A DNA stretch of 64,000 nucleotides. Origin: Cardinalis cardinalis (lineage: Eukaryota > Chordata > Aves > Passeriformes > Cardinalidae). The notes beneath the pieces are model-generated. The model saw only the letters and a program-made list of their open reading frames with translations. It ran no database searches and had not been told where the DNA came from. The DNA is taken from assembly GCA_014549065.1 (NCBI GenBank), contig JACDOX010000062.1, positions 806,001-870,000 on the forward strand, read 5' to 3'. Both the position numbers and the translations under genes were made by a program. This document shows positions 1-12,000 of this stretch, piece by piece (positions within the stretch are counted from its first letter, which is position 1; each line of letters opens with the position of its first letter).

Positions 1-1889
1 GCCTTAAAAGATACTACTTTAAAACTTCATGTCCTTACCAAGCCTAAATATGAAAGTTTTCATTTCACATTAATTGCATCTTTAATAGTTGTGTCTGAAA
101 TAGTTATGTATCTTCCTTAGTATAGTGATGGGACCATGAAAACTGTGGGTTTAGGTAGCAGAAAAGGCTTAGGCAGCAGTAACATTGTGATACATGGATG
201 GAGTATGTCCCATTTCCAAAAGAGCAATATGACATACTGTGCTACTATGAGCATAAATAAAATGTCTAATTTACCTTATTATATGGTGATTATTTCAGAC
301 CTCATGGATNTGAGATACTCATCTAATTTAATGCATTTGATCTGTTATGTAACACACTAGTNTGAGGATATTACACCTGAAGGTTTAAAGACAGCTGCTT
401 TTTTCATGACATGAATCAAGCATTCAGCTTTTATATCAATCATACTTTTAAACTTCACAAGTACTTCCTGCATATCCTACCTATACTACAGGTTCTTTGG
501 TCACATAAATCTGGCTCAGGCAGCACACATCCTGGGTCATTACCAAAGCATAAATGTTCTTTTTTCCCCCACCCCATCTATTGTGATAATTTTAAAGTTA
601 TCAGAAGCTAGTGTACAAAGACATACCCTGCTGTTTTTGTATCTGCTATGTGGGTTCCACCTTTGATCTTCCCAGGAGTGAAGGTTATTTCTGTTGAGCC
701 AATTTCTCCACCATTCAGCTTCCCATCACACAAATCTCGAATCATCTCCAATCCAGACAGATGCTGAGGTCTTAGAGTGACAATACAGAGTTAAAGACAC
801 ATACAACTAGACTACATGCTTATGTTACATTAAAGCAACAACTAAACACACTAAAAAACTACAACTGCAAATTTCGGATCAGACAAGGATCAGAAATTCA
901 CTCTGGTTGCTACAGTACTTCTGAGTTCACAGAAGCCAAAGGAGTAGCATTCTGGCCATACTGGAATATGCAGGATTCTGGTATCTTTTCCACTAGAATG
1001 GGCCCAAGACAGATAGATGAGATGCAAGAGCAGCCACTTGTCCTAATGTGATAAATGCTTGGACAGAAATGCAGTGGGATAATGATGGCAATACTGGCTG
1101 AGCCAGAGCCGGTTGCAGGGCTACAAGACAGTTAACAGGTTTGCTATGTACTTGTCTTGTGCCTGTTTCCATTTGTTAGGGTAATCTAAATAGGAAATAC
1201 ACCAACTCTTTTTAACACTGGAAATACACTAACTGTAGCAACACTAGGATACGCACTGTCTGTTCTTAGCACTGTTCGCTCGGTAAGCTGTGTTTTGCTC
1301 AGGCATTACATCAGTGTGTTCGCCGTTTCAAAGCGTGTTCCTCTCAGCGCCGGTGGAACCATTTCCCCGGGCCGCGCCCTCACCTGCCCCGCCTGCGGCC
1401 CGGGCGGGACCCGCGCTGAGGGCACCGGCAAGAGAACCCAGCGCGCTCCATGCCGCAGCGTTCCCCCTCACTCCTTGCGAGCCACAGACGGGATTTTTTA
1501 GCAAAAAGGCTCTTTTAAAGCAATGGAAACGCAAACGTTTCAGACGAGAGCAGCCGAGGCCTTGAGTGGCCGTGCCCCAGCCCGAGAGGGCCCCACTCGC
1601 CGTAAGTGACCGGCTGAGCGCCCCGGGAGGGTCTCACCTGAGGCCGGGCTGGCNCCGCCCGGCGCGGATCCGGCGCACCCGCAGCGGCAGCCCCAGCAGG
1701 CAGCTCAGCGCCGTGGACACCCGCAGGATCTGCCCGCCCTGNACGGAGAAACGGCGCTCGTCAGGCGCTACGGCGCTTCCCGCACGCCCGGCCGGCCCGT
1801 ACTGCTGCCCGGGGCCAGGTAAGCCGCGGCCCGCTGGCGCTCACCCCCTCCATGATCCCGCCGTCTATCTCCACCCTGTCCCCGTCCAT
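1..1889 (-). CDS. RTCA: RNA 3'-terminal phosphate cyclase, 5' part (exons 1-3, partial)
   Basis: RTCA converts an RNA 3'-phosphate to a 2',3'-cyclic phosphate in an ATP-dependent, nucleus-enriched reaction. Three coding exons are visible on the minus strand: 1889-1845 (start codon at 1889-1887, peptide MDGDRVEIDGGIMEG), 1738-1638 (GGQILRVSTALSCLLGLPLR and onward) and 770-627 (PQHLSGLEMIRDLCDG, then a segment ending DTKTAG). Exon 1 ends in phase 0; exons 2 and 3 end in phase 2, so the codons split at exons 2/3 and 3/4 remain open in frame. All junctions use AG acceptors and GT donors. The peptides match the N-terminus of vertebrate RTCA closely, including the GGGQILR glycine-rich segment. One N masks a residue near the end of exon 2. 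The remaining exons lie left of base 1; bases 1-626 look like intron 3. Exon 1 sits in a CpG island shared with DBT, 855 bases from the DBT start codon. Confidence 0.95.
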
Positions 1890-3070
1890 GGCTGGCGATG
1901 AGCGGTGTCTCTTGCACAGGCCGCNCCGATGGGATCTCGGTGGGGCCCTAAACACGGCGAGCCCCCGGCGAAGCAGCCCCGGGCTAGGAGTGTTTGACGG
2001 CGGCGGCGCGNCCGGGATGCTGCGGTACCGGTGCTGGGGGTGGGCGGCGGTGCCGGGCAGGCGCAGACCGGAGGCGCCTCCCTGCCCGCCCGCCGTGGGT
2101 TGGTCGAGGCGGCTCCGCCGCGGGGAGGAGCAGTCGGCGGGCCCGGCGCTCAGAAACGGGGACAGGAGTAGCTCCATTGTCCCCGCGGTACTGACCGCGT
2201 CCCGCAGGAGGCAATGCCGTTCCCNTGTACTGAGGCCCGGAGCGGTAACAACCGCGGCTCCTCTAGGGTTGGCATTTCCACCACCTTCCTGGGCAACCCG
2301 TTCCAATGTCCAATCACCCTTTCTGTGAAGAGATTTTTCCTAATGTTCAACGTAAACCTCCCCTGGCGCATCTTATGCCCTGTTGCTCGTCACCTCGGAG
2401 AAGAGGTCGATCCCCACTTGGTTACAATCACCCTTCACGCAGAACCACAGACACGAGCGTGCTGTTCTGGCAGGCGCGCTCGGGACTTTATAACACGTGT
2501 ATGGGGAATGGCCGGGCTTTTCGCGCTGCCCTTCCCNCTACTGCGGCCCGGGGAAGCCGCACGCCGTGCACCACCACCCGCGGCTGTGGCCCGCACGGGA
2601 ACCCCCTCGCGGTCCCTCCCGTGGGCGTGTGCGGACCCCCGNTCCCGCGCCCCGCCCCGCCCGCTGCTGGTTGGCTGTGGCGGCGCGGCCGCCGCCGGTT
2701 GGCTGTGCCGGGGGTGTGTGCGGGGCCGTTCTGCCCAGGGTAAGATGGCGGCCGTGACCGCGCTGAGGAGCAGCTGCCGAGCCGCGGGGCGCCTGGTAAG
2801 GGGAGCGGGGACCCCGCGGGCGGCGGCGCTCCCGGCCGGCCGGGTGGGAGAGATAACTCGCGGCCTCCCCGAGCGCTGTTCCTGCCGTCCAGCGGGCGCA
2901 CAGCGGGCACCGCGCCTCTGCAAACACGACGCACTCGCGGAGCTGCCGCCTCTGCGGTGTCCGGGGCCNGGCAGCGCCTCTGCTCCCTCCCCGCTGTGCG
3001 CTCCCCCTGCTCCGCGCAGGTGGCGGGACCCCGGCAGTGCCTGGGACCGCCCCNCGCGCTGCACGGGGAC
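1340..3070. promoter_or_regulatory. CpG-island divergent promoter of RTCA and DBT
   Basis: The block is very GC- and CpG-rich compared with the AT-rich flanks and contains the first exons of RTCA (minus) and DBT (plus). The 855 bases between the two start codons (1890-2744) have no convincing TATA box, as expected for housekeeping divergent promoters. The DBT start codon lies inside a TAAGATGGCGGCC string (2741-2753), a YY1-type site. An old CR1 fragment interrupts the island at about 2268-2450. The many long open frames here in all six frames follow from high GC content and are not genes. Confidence 0.8.
2268..2450 (-). repeat. CR1 LINE fragment (antisense) inside the RTCA-DBT promoter
   Basis: The stretch follows the antisense CR1 3' region: a GTTCCAATGTCCAATCACCC segment, then TTTTTCCTAATGTTCAACGT, then AAACCTCCCCTGGC and a GAGAAGAGGTCGATCCCCAC segment. 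These are degenerate versions of typical avian CR1 wording. The boundaries are approximate, and the family assignment is from memory of the consensus rather than a search. Confidence 0.75.
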
Positions 3071-6000
3071 CCCCAGAACTGGCACCTTCTCCCCCCGCGC
3101 TTCCCTTGCCCGTGCTCCCTGTGAAAGGAACGTGTGCCTTTCTGTAATAAGACAGTGACATCCTTCTCTTCTGTTATTTCTAAGTCATCCCATTATTGCT
3201 TTGCCTATGCCTTGCTCTGCCACCACCGCTTCTCCGACCACGCATCAGCTCCCTTTGCATACCGCATCTGCNNGGAGACGGTGTGGATACACGTGCAAAA
3301 AAGGGAAACGTATTTCTTTGAATCCCAGGAGCCTTGATACTTGAAAAGTAGTTGAGATACCTTACCGTAAGAAGTGAATCTACTTGGTTGCCTTTTTGAG
3401 ATACTTACAATTTCGTGAACATAGACTTAGTTTATGCTTTCTTCTGTCTTCTTGTATCATAGTCTTCTTGCTATTGTGAAGAGCGTTGGTTTCCTATTAT
3501 GTCATCCCTATTTTGTGGGATGTCAGAGAAGAAATAATTTTTGAAGTTTGGAAACAAAATTAAGGATCCATTCCAGTTTCTAGTATATTTTTTCTCTTAA
3601 TAATTCATATTGTAATTTTAAAGCTAATGATGAGGAATTTTTAAATGATACTTTTGTAATCCAGTCTTCAGCCAGTAACTTATAAGTATTTATAAATAAT
3701 TTTACTAATTAAGAGCATTAAAAATAGCACTTTCTCTTAAGTTGTATTTCTAACCTTCTGCTCTTAGTTTTATCTTTCTTCTGATAAGATGAAAATGCTC
3801 ATCTTATCTGTGTGCATGCCGAACTATAGAATCGGCTGGTTTATAGTGTTTGTTTCCTGCAAGCACATTTTGAATCTGAGCCAGGGTGCCTTTGTGTGAA
3901 GTGGTAGGGAAATGGCAGTTACCTGGACCCTGGACATGTGCCAGGTATTTGGATGAGGGATGATATCTGATTAAAACACATTACCAGGGACGTGTTGCTT
4001 TAGTATATAGGTAACTATATACTTGGAAATATAGAATATGTATGCAAAACACATCCAATGTGAGGAAATGTTCTAAAATTACTCAGTGGGACAGAAGTCA
4101 AGAAAGTTCAGTAGGACAATATCCTTTAATGCAAAGTCATTGCCTGTGAGCTTGAACTGTTCAATTTGACTTGGAAATTTAGTGTTACTCCATCAGGTAA
4201 ACCGTTCTCTCCAGGCTGCTTAAAACTATTTTGGTCTGAGGCCAGCATACATTTTCAGGATCAGTGGTAACTTAGACAGCTGGAGTTGGCTTGTTTTTAA
4301 GGAAACAAGCAAAGCTGAACCTGAGAGGCAAGGCAGCTCCCCTGAGTGCCCTCAGCTGCCCCCTTGGCTGNGGCCAGACCGGGCTCTGTCAGCCGGGCTG
4401 CTGTGGGGTCAGTCCCAGTGAGGGACTCAGTGGCCCTCAGCTCCTTTTTGCCAGAGTCACTCTGCACATCCCAGGCTTGCACAGGGANGGTGTTACCGTG
4501 CTGTGGCAGTGTTGCCTTTTAAGTTGCTGTTTCGTGTAATAGTAGCCACATTAACAAGCTTAGTACTAGCAGTTATCTTTGGGGTTAACTGATAGATTTG
4601 TCCAGACATCAAACTGGATGGGTATAGATGGGTATGCCTTGGATATTAGAGCTAATTTTGTCTATTATGTGCCATTTTTATTTCCTTGCTTGGCATTACA
4701 CCAGTATTATGGTGATTAAATGCTGAAATTGTAAGCACAGTCTCTTTGTTTTATGGATTTTAATTTTTTCCTTATTTGTAAGGAACACTGCTCTATGAAG
4801 AGATTGTGTCCTGTGTTATTACTTTAACATACTAGCACAGCAACTTTTTGGTGGAGAATCTGCAAAACTTAAAACCAGAAAGATCTGAGTTTTAAAAATG
4901 CAGTAGTTTTGAATTTTTCTACAGATATAATATGAAACAGCATGGTAACTCTTCAATAACAACACCAGTCTCTTTTTTTGGCAGTGACATTACTAATTCA
5001 CTACCTGCATTGGTAACCAAAGGTTAAAAATCACATGGAAATCATTGTGAAACTTCACATTTAGAAATAGTTCAGAGATTTGATGTGCTCCTTGTGATCA
5101 TCTTCACAGGTAAATACTGAATGTTTTTCNTTTAGGGTCATGTAAAGAGAAAAGAGAGTTTTTGCAAGTTTNTGACAAAAAGATCTAGTTGAACAATTTT
5201 TTTGGTAATGTTTTTATGTAAACGTGTAATCTTCAAGTGGGAAGGAACGCAGAATTAATGANAGCAGAAAAATAGGATTGTGAAGATGTACATTGTATAC
5301 CAGTTTTGTAATGTGAATTTTAAATTTATTCCTTGAGTATGATTTTCCATAGCTTGAAATTGCCATGTTACCTGATTGTTGAATATGGAAAGTTGTTTGG
5401 AGGACTAATGAAAAGATTTTCTATTTGCTTGTTATAGGAATTAGAAAAATACTCATTCTAGATCAGTAGGTACCATCTTAGTGGCAGGCAACTGAAAGGT
5501 AACTCAAATGATATAACTTTGTTGTGTCCCTCATGATAGACTGTGTTGTATAAATGTTTGTTCTTTGAAGAAAGAATATTAAATATAACTTGCAGTGCTG
5601 GGTTAAATAATACAAGTGAGTACATTGTCAGTTCAGAATTGTATGGCCTGCTGAATAATGTACTTTTTAAACCGTGAAAAGTGATAGCAAATAGTTGAAC
5701 AGTTTGGGGTGTGGGGAGGGAAACAAGAAGTTTCATATGCTCTGTAATTACTGAAAGGATTTTTTAAACAAGAAGTTAAAATGAACTTTCCCATGCAGGT
5801 ATGCTGTTTTCTGGCTCCTCTAAGAAGATAATTTCTAAATTTTACAGTTTTGAGCTACTTGAGGTACATTGTAGCACCTGAATTTTTTTCATATCTCTAA
5901 ATTAGTTAGAGATAGTATCTACAGAGAAATTGTTATTTTTATAAATTATACAGCACTCTTAAGACAACATAACACCAAAATTACNTGAAATTTAATAAAT

Positions 6001-9000
6001 TTTACTGGATAAGAACGTGTCTGAACTAACTTGTGTTGAGCTTAATAAAATACCTGTTTATGTCAATGCAAGCACTACCAACTTTGCTTATGATCACAAT
6101 CATGACTTATTAGAAGAGGCTTTAAAACATAAAGTTTTGTCTGAAGAATCTTTCAGAAAATTCTTTNGACTCTTTAAAGTTGATTTCTGGATAAATATAA
6201 TTGTAACCNTAAGAGAAAACCATCTCATGGCCAGTTCTTACAAAATATCATTGAAGCTGATTTAAGATGATGTTTACTTGAAGATGATTGCCTCCTATAT
6301 AGGAAGAAAAATGAAAGGGCAACTCTCTGGGCCCTCTAGTGTCAATTTCCTTTCTAATTAGTACTTCTGATCAACTCTGATGGGACAAATATGCTGGTTT
6401 TCTGTGCAGTCTAGGGAAACCTTCCAGCATTCATCCTGGATAGGAGTATTTCAGCTATCTGATGTGGTTGATAGTGTGTGTGCNTTTTGTGTGCCTGTCC
6501 TGATTAAGCTGATTCCTGAGAGAAACAATAGCAATGAATCACTCACCAAATGCTGTCATGATTTTTGTTAATTGGTTATGTCTCTGTGGCTTTGATCTCC
6601 CCATGCGTTGTGTTAGTGAAANAAGCTAAAACCTGGCAAAGCTTTTGCTAATGTAAAGGTTACTGTGTGTTCAAGAATATATTCAGTGTAATTGTGTTCC
6701 ATAAGAGCTTCTCTTACATAGACTAGAATGAAACTATTTTAGTGTGACTGTTAGATGGGGAATATTAAATGGGCTCTACCTCCACTGTATTAACCCTTGA
6801 GGTTTTCTCCCCAGGTTTGCATTCATCGNGTTAGATCGTGCAGCAGCATTCGCTTTATAAAATCAAAATATGTGTGCGTGTTTGACAAATCTGCCCTCAA
6901 GTTTAGTCATCAACAGCGATTATTCAGAACATCTGCTGGTAATCTTTTTCATAATAAAATAATTTCTTTTATTTTGCTATTTTATGAGTGTTATGTTAGA
7001 GGTTTGCATATGGCTGGTATGTAGATTATTTCTGATGCATTCAGATTTTTCTGTCTGGTAACTTGTATTTAATATTAAACATGCTGTAATTTCTTATTCT
7101 CTGTTTCAAGTTTCATGTGGCCAAATTGTCCAGTTNAAGCTTTCTGACATTGGAGAAGGAATTACAGAGGTGACTGTAAAAGAATGGTAAGCCCTGCTTT
7201 CCTGGAAATACACTGAGAAATCAGCAGATAGTTTAGTAGCTTTAGCTGTGTGATCAGTGTGTGTGATGAGAATATTTTTTGGGTTATTAGTGAAGTTTTT
7301 CAGTTTTCATTTTGCACATTTTAGAACCTTGTACATACTGACCTTTTTATTTTGTTTGTTTTCAGTCTCATGTATTTGTGAGTGGAAAAATTGGAAGGAA
7401 AGGAATGCACCTGAATATAGGTTTTTCCTTCAGTGATTGATGTTTTTTGTGTTCAGGTGGNCTGTCTTTTGTTGTGTTTACTTAGACTTAGCTTTAGAAA
7501 CAAATGGTTCGTCTAAAGAATTAACGTAATTTTATCCTGTACCCTTCCTCTATTGCTTTTAGTAAAAGATTTNAACTTCTAAATTGTTTGCAAAAAGCCA
7601 GTGATGAATGGATTAAACAGAATNAAAGTGTACATTGAAGGAAGGCAGTGTTGAAAGGCCTTGTTCTTCGTACAAATACCTCTCTTTGCATGAAGACTGT
7701 GTTCCCTACTATCCGTTTCCTTTCTGAAACTGATCATATATTGACAAGTTGGAACCAACAACTTGCTTGTTGGCATTCAGATTAAAGTGGGCTCATTCTT
7801 ATTTTTAGATGCTTTATAATCTGACAGGAAAGCTCTGCTTTATTAAAGTAAATGTAATATGTGTGTAATGATATTCATAATCATTTTGTCATTTCATCCA
7901 ACAAAGAGTTCTGTGGCAGTCAGACAAAATGCATGTAGCAAACATATCCAGTATGTAAAATTTGTTTTCTCATCTGGAATGCACTTCCATGTTGTTGTAT
8001 GTATATTACTGTACTTACCAAAGGAATACACAGAACAGGTTTTTATACTGACTGTGTTTCCCAGTAGCCTGTCTTTCCTCTCAGGTACATAAAGGAAGGT
8101 GACAGTGTGTCTCAGTTTGACAGCATCTGTGAGGTGCAGAGTGACAAAGCCTCTGTTACTATCACCAGTCGTTATGATGGCATCATCAGAAAACTCCATT
8201 ACAGCATAGATGATATTGCTTTTGTTGGAAAACCACTAGTGGACATTGAAATTGATGCTTCAAAAGGTATTGTAAGCCATTTTTTTTCTCATGCATATTT
8301 TATGTTTCTTNTCATAAAACAATCAGAGAGGCTTGCTTTTTCCTCCTGAAAATCTTGAAAGATTTTTTCCCCTTATAAAGTCAAGAAATTTGAGTAGAGA
8401 AAGTTGTGATATTTATTAAAGTTTAAAATCTCCTAGACATTTCCTTTTGAATATTTAGCTTAAGCAGCAGCCTTTAGCAAGCTGTGTTCCCATCCACATT
8501 AACTCAAAGTAAATCGTAAAAACGTCAGCTGTCACAGAATGGTTGAGTTTGGAATTTAACAAATGCTTACAATGTAGTAAAGTTAATTTTTTTCTTTTTG
8601 TTTGCAGGTGTTGCCTCAGAAGAAGATGTTGTTGAAACACCTCCTATGTCTCATGAAGAGCATACTCATCAAGAGATAAAAGGTCACAAAACATTAGCAA
8701 CCCCTGCAGTTCGTCGCCTGGCCATGGAGAACAATGTAGGTTTGCTGAATAAGGTCCTCCTGCATTTTACCCAGCTTTTACGTGGCAGTTTGACTGATGA
8801 GAAGAGCACTGATCTAGAGGAAACACTTGTTTTCAAATACATTTTACAGTGTGAAAACTGTTGTAGAAGTATGTAGAACTGTTGTGCTTGAAGTATGCAG
8901 TCAAATACCTAGTGGGACTAGTGGGACTTTTGGATGATTTGAACTATGTTGAATACCTAATAAACTACAGAAAGGAACAGAAAACTGCAAATATGTTGAA

Positions 9001-12000
9001 TCAGAAACGGGAATAATTTTTAACCATAGCTCGGAATAGAAGATATTTTTATGTTGCTGTAAAACTAAAGTGTCGCTGCTTGTTACTTTTCAGATTAAAT
9101 TGAGTGAAGTTGTTGGGACAGGAAAGGATAACAGAATNCTTAAAGAAGATATACTCAACTACTTGGCCAAACAAACAGGAGCTATTTTGCCTCCATCCCC
9201 NAAGGCTGAAATTGTCCCACCTCAGCGGAGAGCAGAGGCTGTGCCANCTGCTCCAAAGGACAAAGCACACAAAATCCCCATACCTGTTTCCAGACCCATT
9301 GCATTTGCAGGAAAAGATAAAACTGTACCTGTAACAGGTAAATAATAAAATATAGTCTTAAGACCGTGGTCACAGTAGACTACCAGTACCTGTTGCTCTG
9401 TGAGTAGCTGATTCCTTTTGATTGGAGTGTGTTTCATGTGGTTGTTATGCAAGTGAGCATTTAGGAAAACATTTTCTGTAAGAAGCATCTCTGCTGAAAT
9501 TATTTTGTTAAATATTTGTTCATGTATTTGGTTGGATGGAGTTAGACTGCAAATTGTACTTGCTCATTCTTCAAGTGTATGTTGAAACAGGTAGGAATTC
9601 TAAACATGGATTTGTCACGGTAGGAATTATTATGTAATTAGTGACAAAGTGCAGTGAATTTAAGTGATTATCAGTGTTTAGTAAAAGNGTACTGCACTAT
9701 TATGTGAGTAGCATTCACACCTGTTCTGGAGAACAGTGCCATAAAAGACACTAAGGTAACAAAAAATCACATTAAAAGGGGAAGATTAACATTTTTTGCT
9801 TGCCTTTCAAGCAGTGTTTATATGGAGAGGCTGGAAAGCATAATGCAGATTATCATATTATGATTTCAAANTTATACACACATACATAGGAAAGAGATGC
9901 AATAATATAATCTGAAGTATTACAGTCATAAAAATTGAGTTCTATGAACTGAATAACTCAGTAAGTGCTCTTTGTGCTGTTCTTCTTTGGCTATGCTTTG
10001 GTTTTGGTTTGGTTTTGTTGTTTTGTTTGTTAAGTTGTGTAATTTGGTTACTGGAAACAGATGGAATTTTACCATAACTTCACAGAAGCTCATTTTGTTG
10101 GTTTAAGAAGACAATGAATATTTTCCAGGTTTTCAGAAGGCCATGGTAAAGACTATGAGTGCAGCCCTGAAGATCCCCCACTTTGGTTATTCTGATGAGA
10201 TTGATTTGACTCAGCTTGTTCAGCTGCGAGAAGAGCTGAAGCCTCTAGCTGAANTGCGTGGAGTTAAGCTTTCCTTTATGCCTTTCTTCATAAAGGTGAG
10301 GCCTGCAGCNGAGCCCTCTGTGGAGTACTTATACACAGGTTTTGCCAAAATCTGTTCAATCATTGTTGTAGATGTATCTCTATTATCTGAGTGATGGCAG
10401 ATCACAGGAAAACCAGTTTTTTGTCTATTGAGCCACTTACCAATTTACAGTTGGAATTGCAGCTAGAGTTATATAGTGTCATTGAAGTTTTTTGAAATAT
10501 TAATGGGAAAGGATAGAGTGCCTTCAGCATAATTTAATATGGAGGTAAGCATCACCAGGTGTTTGAATCACACAAAACCAGTTTTTGAAATTTTCAGTAT
10601 TTTTTAAGCTCATATGAAATGCATCATTGCTCTTGTTGGTGTTATTATTATGATCTTTAATTAATCCCTTAGGTCACAGACTGTTGTCACTTCTGTTGTT
10701 CAGAAAAGCAGGCAGTTGCACTCATGTGCAGTGAATGTACAGATTAGTCTGGTAATGCTATTGCACTCCGAGTGCTACCAAAACACTCATTCCATATTGT
10801 TATTANTCTACGTTTTCTCCTACCCTTCTTTTCCATGGAGCTCTCTGCTTATAAAATGTAAAAATCTGTTTTGATTTCTTTTGTTATATTTCACAGGCAG
10901 CCTCTCTGGGATTGTTGCAGTATCCCATTCTTAATGCTTCTTTGGATGAGAACTGTCAAAATGTCACATATAAGGTTTGTAAACTATGGATAAATGTTGT
11001 GAGCAGAAAGTAAAAAAGTAATGTCTAACAAGGGCCTTTCAGAATGTCTGAGCTAATTATAAGAACCAAAATTTTGGTGTTGTGCAGGAAAATAATTTGT
11101 GCATTCAGATTCTGAGATCTAGATTTGATTTATTGTTGGCCCTATTTCATTAATTTGTTAGGTGAGAGTAGCTTTGTTATTCAGACTTCCCTCAAAAATG
11201 CATATTATTATATCAGTTTCCTATTTTTCACCTGAATATGGGCCAAGCTTTTAAAATGAGAACATTTCAAATATAATACAACAATTTTTGGGGTTTTTGT
11301 GCATGGTAGTTCAACTGTTCCAACACTCAACCCTTATATATTTAGGTACAGTCTTGATAAAAGTTATATAGTTTTATACAAGCTGCTGGATTGATACTTC
11401 TGGGAAGCAAGTATCTGTTTTCTTAAGTGATGTGTACTTGCACCTTGAAGTACAAACGTTTTTGGGGCTGTTTTATAAATATCTCTCAGCATCCTTCTAT
11501 TCCTTCTAAAGCATAAAAAGAGAATTAGCTAAGGTCATCTGTAGTGGAAATGGAACACGGAGTCTCCCTTTGTTGCAGGGAAGCTGCATAGCTCATGATT
11601 GAAAAGTTTATGGTGTTTTTAGGTGACTATGAACGCACCAAATTTCTTTTTTTTCTTCTTTTTAATTTTAGTGTTCTCTTTAAAATATGCTGTTTATGTT
11701 TTGTTACGTATATGGTCATCATAAAGTGCAATGTTTTCAGTGTGAAGTTGATTCCAGGACTTTGTATTCTCTGAAGTTGGAATTGTCAACATCAATTTAC
11801 AGTTTGCAGATGTGAGGCTAATTGTAAAAAAATTATATCCTTTTCTCCCCTCAAAGTTGGATGCAGGAGTTGCTTACTAAATACAGCACTTTCCAGGTTA
11901 AGATAAGGAAAATGTGATTGAAGTATTTTTTTTTACCTAAAATACATTTAATGTTGACAGCTTATATTAATGTCTGGTTAATGGCACTTGCTGCAGGCTT

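Noticed and set aside
1761..3161. Several long open frames on both strands around the RTCA-DBT promoter
   Set aside because: They overlap each other in all frames in a CpG-rich island, have Arg/Pro/Ala-rich wording and match no protein except where they cross true exon 1 of RTCA and DBT.
4310..4540. GC-richer patch with an 82-codon frame in DBT intron 1
   Set aside because: No splice sites in phase and no recognisable protein; it may be an unrecognised repeat.
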